The notes below the pieces were generated by a model. That model worked only from the letters and a program-made list of their open reading frames with translations, searched no databases and had not been told where the DNA came from. 64,000 nt of DNA. It comes from Leishmania mexicana MHOM/GT/2001/U1103. Taxonomy: Eukaryota > Euglenozoa > Kinetoplastea > Trypanosomatida > Trypanosomatidae. The DNA lies in contig NC_018312.1 of the NCBI RefSeq assembly GCF_000234665.1, positions 566,516-630,515 on the forward strand, in the 5' to 3' direction. This document shows positions 57,104 to 64,000 of this stretch, one piece after another. Each line of letters starts with the position of its first letter. The first letter of the stretch is position 1. The translations under genes were made by a program, and so were the position numbers.

Positions 57104-58629
57104 AGATGCCGGTGCAGATAAGGGGAAGGGAGGGAAGGGGGGTGGCAAAGGAGCACAAGCGTCTGTGTGTGTGTGTGTGCGATGGGTGGCCCAGGTCCCC
57201 TGGATCCCTCTCTCGAAAAAAGGTCGTGCGTGAATCTCTACGTCTGTGTTGAGAGTCTGTGCCGCACTTCACCACCACACACGGCAGCAGCAGCAGAAGG
57301 CAAGAAGCGATTTTTTGGTGCTGCTCGTCTACTTTCCGCCTAACCAGACAACTCGCCCTTTGCCGCGCCGATGTCCTTCTCTGGGAAACAGCGCCCGTCT
57401 GTGGGGATGCGTATGCAGGGGAAGAGACGAAAAGGGGAAAAGAGCGAGCAACGCAGCAGCTAGAGAGGAAGACGGACATGCAGGAAGCCCAACTACTCGC
57501 AGAAGAAAAATGCGACACATTCAACGGCTGCGGGCACGAAACGCCGCACCGCCCCCTCCCCCGTGTGTAGCCCCAAAAGGCTCAAATCCGTAGCGCAAGA
57601 GGACGGCGGTGGAGATGCGGATGCCCCGCAGTGCTTCCGCCCACTGCACTCCTCCTCTCCGGCCCACAGCTCCCGATATGGATGCAAACAACTAGCACAC
57701 GCCTCTTTTTCTTTCGTTTTCTTTTCCTTCCTTGTTGTTGCTGTTTAAGGAAGGAAAGCTGTGCTTCCTCTCTGCCACCACGCAGGAAGGTATGATCCGT
57801 CCCATGTGCATCACACCACCCTCCGATGGGTTTGCTGCCGCTTCACCGTTCATTCTCTCTCTCTCGACGTGTGATTCGGGAGAAAGCAGGGGTGGGAAGC
57901 GGAATGGTGGACGAACACGAGAAGCAAAAGAGAGAGGCGAACGCCCCACTTGCACACAGGCACCCCCCCGCCCACGTGAGAAAAAGGGGTGTGTGGGGGG
58001 AGGGACGACACCCGCTCTGTTCATGGAGTTCCACGTTCTCGCCGCTGTCCTTTTGGCCCTCGCCTCTGACTTCAACCGCGGTGGCCCCGAGCGCAGTGAG
58101 CGTGAGTCTGTGGGTGCGGTTATTTCTTAGGCGCGAGTTAAAGCAAGGCAAAGGAAAAGGGGGAAGCGCATGCAGTGGAGTTGAGCGCTGTCGGTGTGCT
58201 GTAGAACGCCTAAGTTGGCTTGGGGGAGTGGGGGTGGGGGTACAATGAGCTGCAGAAGTCACGCACGCACACACACACACATACACCGAGTGTTGTGTTG
58301 CCGTTACAAGAAGGAAAGATATGATAGGGGTGGGTGTGCGAGCGTCTTTCCTCCGCAGCACGTACGAAAAAAGGCGCGCGTACACGCAGTCAGCTCTACC
58401 CCGCCCTTTCCCTCCCCCCTAGACACACACACACCACCACCATCCTCCACATCCCTTCGTTTTTGCCCATGCTCATAGACACCAGTACAATCACCCTACA
58501 CCTCCCACCGCTGCCGGAAGTTCCAACTCCCTCCCGTACAGCTGCTGAGACTACAGCGACAGTGCTGCTCGATGTGTTCGCTTTCTTGTTGCCGCCCCTG
58601 GACTTGCCTCTGGGGGAAGATGGGGGAGG
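57104..58629. other. Spacer between RPC34 and the kinase
   Basis: 1.5 kb without a supported gene. It has mixed composition with a GT run (about 57163-57180), a plus-strand pyrimidine-rich island (about 57690-57760) and a CA run near 58265-58281. It would hold the RPC34 3' UTR and the kinase splice region. Confidence 0.65.
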
Positions 58630-59976
58630 TCAACTTAGCCAGCTTTTCAGGTACGTGCACCCCTTCGGATTCACCACGCCACGGCACGTAACGGAGCATT
58701 GATCCAGAAGGGGACACCCGAGGCAGGGAAAGCCCACAGCCGGCATGTAGGACCAGCCGTCAACAGCGTCCTTCGAAGACGGCTGCGAGACGGGCGCCGG
58801 CTCCCAGAGGCTGGAGTGGCGAAGGACTTCCATTGTGCTGCTGCTGAGTCCGTCATCCTCTATATCGGGAATGCACCCACTTCCGCCACCAGCCGCAGCA
58901 GTTGATGCCGAGGAGGACGGAGCAGCGGACGGGTACCCGGGCAATCCCAACGCCAAGTCATTCTCTTGACGCACGCGCTGCCGCGCCTGTCCCTCCATGC
59001 CTGTTGACAAGGGCCGCTGGCGAGGACGCCGCGCCTGCACCGTGAAGTGCCGCATCACACTCTGGCCGCACGCGAGCTGGTACTGAGGTGTGTTCACCTC
59101 CTCCGTGGTGGCTGGAATAAGCATCTCCAGTACGCCGTCGAGGACGAGGGTGTGGACGAGGGTACGCAGGTCCAGGTCGGAGAGCTGCTTCGCTACAAAC
59201 GCGTAGCTACTACCTGCGGATGCCATGCCAGACGACGACGACGACGGGCCACCGCCGACAGGCCGCTGCATCGCTGAGTCAATCATGGTGAAGACAACGT
59301 GCAGGTTGTACGGCTGAGTGGATGTGCCGGACGGGTGATTCGTCCCGAGGCCTGCCGCGGGCGGAGCGCTGCCACCACCACGACCACTGGCAGCGCTCTG
59401 TACTGCCTCGACATGCCGCTTGATCTGGTCAAAGCTGACCATCCGCCGCGTTGACACAAACCGTGTCAGCTCGCGACGCCACTCATCCACAAAGGCGACG
59501 TCGAGCTCCTCGCCACAGTACATGGCGCCCCCTGTGATATGCGTCGACGGGTCAATATTGAAGAGCGTGTAGATGCGCTTCGCCCGGTTCGTGAAGGAGC
59601 GGTGCTCCTTTATGAGGTTCTTCGCTGTGAGCGCCGCGAGAGCCTTGCCAAGCTCCGTCTTGGGCATCCGCACCTTGCTCAGCAGCTGTGTCTGATCGAT
59701 CCCACTGGACCCGCTCGCTCGCACCGCGTCGAGCACCAGAGACAGATTCTCGTTAATGTTGTTCACGATGGAGATGTATATCTGCGTGTCGGCACCGTTG
59801 CCGCGGCGCAGGCGCACACGATTCTGCTCCATCAGCTGGCGCACCGCGCCCTCGCCGCCGCTGGAGCCGAGCTGCAGCTCCTTCTTGAGCTGTTCATAAG
59901 GGATGGCCTCCTCGGCGCAGGTGGAGAGCCGGTGCAAGATGCGTTGCTCCACCGTCATGGAAGACGAGGGGGGCAT
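58630..59976 (-). CDS. RPC34: RNA polymerase III subunit RPC34/RPC6 (C34/C39)
   Basis: 448 aa from an ATG. It is the Pol III-specific winged-helix subunit that helps open the promoter and contacts the TFIIIB initiation factor, acting in the nucleus on tRNA, 5S and small RNA genes. Winged helices lie at about 7-70, 75-142 (KALAALTAKNLIKE, then RIYTLFNIDPSTHITGGAMY, the best-conserved block of the family) and about 255-312. The C-terminus keeps the Fe-S type cysteine set C418, C421, C427 and C440 in PCLGCPLLDQC and KGCTYLKSWL, with an extra C431. The protein is about 130 residues longer than the human one because of Gly/Ser/Ala-rich inserts at about 192-222, 240-258 and 320-410. The family assignment is firm by motif similarity. 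Confidence 0.93.
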   Translation of the reverse strand: MPPSSSMTVEQRILHRLSTCAEEAIPYEQLKKELQLGSSGGEGAVRQLMEQNRVRLRRGNGADTQIYISIVNNINENLSLVLDAVRASGSSGIDQTQLLSKVRMPKTELGKALAALTAKNLIKEHRSFTNRAKRIYTLFNIDPSTHITGGAMYCGEELDVAFVDEWRRELTRFVSTRRMVSFDQIKRHVEAVQSAASGRGGGSAPPAAGLGTNHPSGTSTQPYNLHVVFTMIDSAMQRPVGGGPSSSSSGMASAGSSYAFVAKQLSDLDLRTLVHTLVLDGVLEMLIPATTEEVNTPQYQLACGQSVMRHFTVQARRPRQRPLSTGMEGQARQRVRQENDLALGLPGYPSAAPSSSASTAAAGGGSGCIPDIEDDGLSSSTMEVLRHSSLWEPAPVSQPSSKDAVDGWSYMPAVGFPCLGCPLLDQCSVTCRGVVNPKGCTYLKSWLS

Positions 59977-59998
59977 TTTGCGTGATCAGTGAGGAGTG

Positions 59999-60000
59999 CT
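59999..60000 (-). promoter_or_regulatory. Candidate spliced-leader acceptor for RPC34
   Basis: On the coding strand CTCTCACCTCTG followed shortly by CCGAAG places an AG 22 nt before the ATG. The tract is short, so the call is tentative. Confidence 0.4.
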
Positions 60001-60955
60001 TCGGTTCAGAGGTGAGAGGCGTCACATACGACAGGCAGCCAAGCATACACACACACACAAACGCGCCTATCAATGCAACGGAACCGGAGGCGGTGCAACG
60101 CACTGACGTCGCCCAGCGCTGTTGGTGGAGAGGAGACAATGAGAAGGCGCCCGCGCAGCGGTGTCTTGGCGACTCCTTTGCTTGGCTTGCTGGTGTTCTC
60201 TCTCAGAGGACGTACGTGGAAAGCGAGTTCGTCCACAGACGCGTGGCTGCAACGCGGCGGTATTCACGCAGCAGTGGCGATGGTGAGCAGGAGCGTGTAA
60301 ACGCGAGCAAGAAACGGAAGGAGAGAAAGGGTACACGGAGAGCATGAAGAGGGTACCATGGTGTTAAGATCCTACACCAAGAGTGGAAGGAAGACACGAG
60401 GAGGAGGGGCGAGAACAAGGCAAGAAGGAGCGAGGGAGGGGAAAGCCTGCGCCGCTTTTGCCGCCGCATTATGCCCACTTCGGCGGAAGAGTCAGGGTCT
60501 CGCTGGACAAGAAGCTTGGATGCACCTGGCGCCAAGACACGAGGAGGAGACGAGGAAGGCCGTGGGAGCTGCTCTAAGTGTGTGCGTGCGCAGCCAGGCA
60601 GGAGAGTGAGTCGTGCTGCACCGACTCTCTATCGTATGTTGCCCACCTTTTTGTTCGTGCCTTCATGGATCCGTGTGACTCGGATCTGTGGTGCCTGCGC
60701 GCCTCCGTGCGTGCGTGGTCCTCGCCGGAGGTCGATGTGCGTGTCTTTTAGAGAAGGTGAAAAAAAAGGCAAACAACACGCAACAAGAACGCCAGAAGGG
60801 AGACAGGAACATAGAGGACGGAGGGTCAATACAGTGGGCCTCCCACTGGGTGGAAGGGGCAGAGACAGAGCCAAAGGGAGATTAGCGACGGGAAGGAAGG
60901 AGGCCGAGTGACAACGCAGGACAAGGACGCCAGATGGCTAATAACACAAGAAAAC
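60001..60955. other. Spacer upstream of RPC34
   Basis: About 950 bases without a supported gene, of mixed composition, ending at the SIDER2-like element. Short frames on both strands have no domain. Confidence 0.6.
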
Positions 60956-61605
60956 TTTTTTTTGTAACGTATCCATTCTGACATAGCGCATGTCTTGAGC
61001 TCCACTCTGCTTGGCCTGTCACAGGACCCCACCACCTGGTGTGAAGCAGTCGTGAGCACACGCGTTACAGTGCAATGCCCCCACTGAGCCAACAGAGAGC
61101 ACGACCTCTGCCTTGCAACTCCGCCTACCCACCCGCGGCCTCCAGGGTTGCCTCACAGCCGCTCCCAATCATGCCGGTCACCACTCCTGGTGTATTCCCA
61201 TCTCCTTGGGGGTGGCACTCAGGCTCCACACACCGGAAGGCAGCGAGAAGGTCGGGTGTGATGCGCTCGAGTCACGTGGACACCTTGACCATCCCGCGAG
61301 TGACACAGAGATGTTCACTGTCGCAGGTGGCTCCGACGCACAACGCCATCCAGGACCTCAACGCGGACATCAGTGGCGATTCACCGCACTGGCCTCCCTC
61401 ACTACGTCGTAGGCACTTGTCACTGGAACCACCAGAAGCGGCCCGGCATTGGGAGGCATAGGAGGGAGGGGGTGGGAGTGCTTGGTTTCCTCCTCACACT
61501 CTGTCTGGGGAGAGGGTGCACAGGAGCCTGCGATACCACGCACTGAGGTGCCCTCCGTCATCAGGGCCAGTTCACGACAGCAAAGCCGAAAGTGAACAGG
61601 TAGAG
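60956..61605 (-). mobile_element. SIDER2-like retroposon
   Basis: About 0.65 kb of complex GC-rich DNA inside purine/pyrimidine spacer. Read on the minus strand it starts near the TTTCGGCTTTGCTGTCGTGA motif (about 61605), runs through CTGTGACAGG near the end and finishes in an A9 tail (T9 on the plus strand, 60956-60964). There is no intact ORF. Size, A-tail, sense orientation and a position in the 3' spacer of the acyltransferase gene all fit Leishmania SIDER2, and the sequence resembles SIDER2 copies as I remember them. SIDER2 elements are known to promote mRNA decay in 3' UTRs; an effect on this gene is inference. Confidence 0.75.
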
Positions 61606-63793
61606 AGTAATGTGAGACTACGAGGGGGGAAAGACGGGGGACGGAGGGAAGTGCGAGCGGAAGAGAGGCGAACGAACAACAAGAGAAAAACACACTCGTT
61701 AACAGCGTCCGTGAAAGAACATGCAAGTGGCCCCTTGAGCAAGAGACAGAAACACGCGCCCCATTTGGGGGCGTGATGCACGCCCTTCAGCGGAAGCAAG
61801 CGGCTGCTCGTAAGCGGCATTGACTCAAAAAAAAAGCTTTCGGACTCTCCTGTCCCTCTTCGTTCCGCGTCTCCAGCTACTCCCAACCTCCTCATTCCGC
61901 TCGACCGCGCGTTGGCCACAGCGACGGCGCACGCCAAAACAACCGACTAGCGGCAACCTCCCCTTTCCCGACCGATCGGTATCCCTTTAGAGACCGACTT
62001 CAAAGGGCACATACAGCGTGTCCTAATCCCACTCACTGGAGAGTACACGAAGCCACAAAAGTCAAGCTGGCTTGAGTCGATTATGAAGAAGAAACAACAG
62101 AAACATCAACCAAAGACGAAAACTTCACATATGGGCAAGCCGAGAGCAGCACACGCCATGCCCTGCTACTCGCATACGATACAGCCCCTCTCCATCACCT
62201 CAGCTAGACGAAAGAACAACGCCACAAAGGACACCAAAAAAATACCCCCTCCCTCCCCTACTAACAGGCAGATAAGAGGAGGAGGAAGCATCCCCGTGAC
62301 GGCTGCTGCGGTGAGAGCGAACACAAACACACAGACACGCACGCACACGCGCACACACCCGAAGAGATAGAGAGAAAGACGCTAAAAAGAGGAAGGGAGA
62401 TGAAGCACAAGCAAGTCTCGACAAAAAAAAAGGTCTGGGCGTCGGAACACACAATGTAAAAAGAAAAGGCGCCCATAGGACAAAAACAAAAAAACAAGGA
62501 GAGGTGCGAAGTGGGCCGACGTTAAGGCGAAGAAGACTTACATCAGCGCCACCACCCCACAAACGCGCACACGTTAGCCTTTTTCAACAAGGCTACGGAG
62601 AGAGAAAGAGTGAGAGTAACCAAAACGACCGTACCAACGGAAATAAGAAAAGCAGCTCACTGCACAAACACACACACACACCGCACTGACACCTAACAGG
62701 AAAATGTGAAACACCGACACGAACAGAAGCGCACCGACACAAGTGCGCAGAGGTGCAGAGACGCTTGCGAAGAAGAGTGATGCCGAGGGAGGGAGAGTGG
62801 GTGGGGGGGAGGGGAGTAGAGCGCAAAGAAGCAGATTCTGCGCGCCCCCTTCCTCTCTCCTCTCTCCCCCTCTTCCCCGTGAATCACCTCTTCCTGAACT
62901 CTTTCTATGCTCTCACAGACAGAGAAAATTTTTTTCGTTCAACAAGGAGGCGATCGAGAACGTGAGCGACACAAAAAAAAAAACAAAAGATCGCACAGGC
63001 GAAATGCGGGAAGGGGGATAACTAAAAGAGAGAGAGGCGCGGCGGTCGAGAAGGTGAAACGGCGATATTCACGCATGTCGTCCACAAAGGCGAAGGAGGA
63101 GGGCGAACAAGACAAGAAGAGAAGGGGCGGAAGACAGAGAGAAACTGAGAGACAGAGAGCACCACAACAAAACTTTGCTCGCGGCAGGAGGAGAGGGGAG
63201 GATGAGCATTGCCAACTCGAACCAGACACCCTGCGAAACGCTTCCCCATGATACACGAACGCAGGCCCGTTTGGGGCAACAATGTTCGTATTGAGTGTTG
63301 TGTCCCCCCCCCAAACCACCACCACAAGCCCTCTCTCTATGCTTGTGGGTTGGTGCCAGCAACAACTCCTGTGCACTGTGTTTTGCGTGGAGAGGAGAGG
63401 TGGGGGGGGGGGGGGGGGCTGCCTGTAATCGGGTATGTGTACAGCAACGCACAGAGGGAAAAGAACAATTACCAACAATGTAAAAACGCTGCGCAAAAAG
63501 AGAGCGCGAGATCAGCGGGTGACATGGCGCGTGCCGGAAAGCGCGCACAGGACCCAGCGGATGGCGAGCAGACGGCAGCGGAAAACTAGAGGAAATAAGG
63601 ATGCATTAGCGTCTCGCTGTGCTGGCAGAATTTCCGTGTGGGTTTGGTTGGGAGGGACGATGTGTGTGTGTGTGTATGTCGCCATAAGGTGCAATCGGCA
63701 AGGCTCTCGTCTGTCTCTCGTTCATAGGCGTCGGCGGCTCCTTCCTCTCCCTCTCCGCCTCGAGTCCTCCCCCTTCTTTGTTTTGCAGGGCGA
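61606..63793. other. Proximal 3' region of the acyltransferase gene
   Basis: 2.2 kb without a supported gene. It contains complex DNA (about 61850-62060) with no recognised match, a plus-strand pyrimidine-rich island (about 63710-63790) directly after the stop codon, a G17 run (63402-63418) and a GT run (63661-63676). It is likely 3' UTR. Confidence 0.6.
63402..63418. repeat. G17 homopolymer
   Basis: Seventeen consecutive G on the plus strand (C on the coding strand). Such a run is prone to length error in sequencing. Confidence 0.85.
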
Positions 63794-64000
63794 TCAGTTC
63801 GAGGCTTCTGCTGCAGCGGTGTTTCCGGCTGGCACGCCTCTAAGCACCTCGCAGAGGGTGTTGCAGGACAGCATCAGTGCCGCCTTCAGGTCCGCCACGT
63901 TCGTTGTCGGGCTGTTCGTAAAGGCGGAGAGAGAAATGCGCACCTCCTGCTCATCAATCACGTACCCGAGGCCGTAGCCGTTGCTCTGCATGGGGCCGAA
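63794..64000 (-). CDS. Choline/carnitine O-acyltransferase, C-terminus (partial)
   Basis: Only the last 68 residues are in the window; the gene runs off the right edge, and the internal Met at 63991 is not the start. The fragment begins FGPMQSNGYGLGY, followed by VRISLSAF, TNVADLKAAL and LCEVL. This matches the end of the choline/carnitine acyltransferase family (pattern FGP-x-x-x-x-GYG-x-x-Y, then an I-x-x-x-x-S-A-[FY] strand and a final helix). The enzyme moves acyl groups between carnitine and CoA, usually in mitochondria or peroxisome-type organelles (glycosomes here). Acetyl versus longer-chain preference and targeting need the missing part. Its 3' spacer carries a SIDER2-like element. 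Confidence 0.85.
   Translation of the reverse strand, partial: FGPMQSNGYGLGYVIDEQEVRISLSAFTNSPTTNVADLKAALMLSCNTLCEVLRGVPAGNTAAAEASN

Noticed and set aside
57068..57148. 27-residue N-terminal extension of the kinase
   Set aside because: It begins at TTG and crosses the candidate splice acceptor; the first in-frame ATG is at 57067.
59539..59985. 148-codon plus-strand frame
   Set aside because: It is the antisense shadow of RPC34.

Overview
The window looks like nuclear DNA of a trypanosomatid, most probably Leishmania or a close relative (Leishmaniinae). The reasons are that every convincing gene is an intron-free, GC-rich ORF on the minus strand (a directional gene cluster read leftwards), spacers are full of pyrimidine tracts and (CA)/(GT) microsatellites on the coding strand, candidate spliced-leader AG acceptors lie just upstream of several starts, and the spacers carry repeats that look like SIDER retroposons. 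No rRNA, tRNA, CRISPR or bacterial-type feature was seen.

Layout in transcription order (right to left): (1) the C-terminus of a choline/carnitine acyltransferase, cut by the right edge; (2) a SIDER2-like retroposon in its 3' spacer; (3) RNA polymerase III subunit RPC34/RPC6 (C34/C39); (4) an Aurora-family Ser/Thr kinase with a long N-terminal extension; (5) a 508-bp perfect duplication on both sides of a 100-N gap, probably two unmerged overlapping contig ends; (6) three paralogous proteins with two RRM domains each, here RBP3 (47.4-49.4 kb), RBP2 (33.2-35.9 kb) and RBP1 (17.6-19.6 kb), separated by spacers of 11.5 and 13.6 kb; (7) a second 100-N gap inside a degenerate retroelement with RT/RNase H-like fragments (about 40.9-41.4 kb); (8) two 99% identical SIDER-like repeats, one downstream of RBP2 (31.5-32.2 kb) and one far downstream of RBP1 (6.1-6.9 kb); and (9) 17.5 kb at the left end with no credible gene.

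Only six genes in 64 kb is sparse for a trypanosomatid. The long spacers fit the very long UTRs known for mRNAs of kinetoplastid RNA-binding proteins, where control is mainly post-transcriptional. The most notable signals are a 261-nt segment covering RRM2 that is identical at 260 positions between RBP1 and RBP2 while their RRM1 regions have diverged (gene conversion), and the two SIDER-like copies in direct orientation flanking RBP1, a layout that could yield a 25.4-kb circular amplicon. RBP1, RBP2 and RBP3 are local labels, not published gene symbols.
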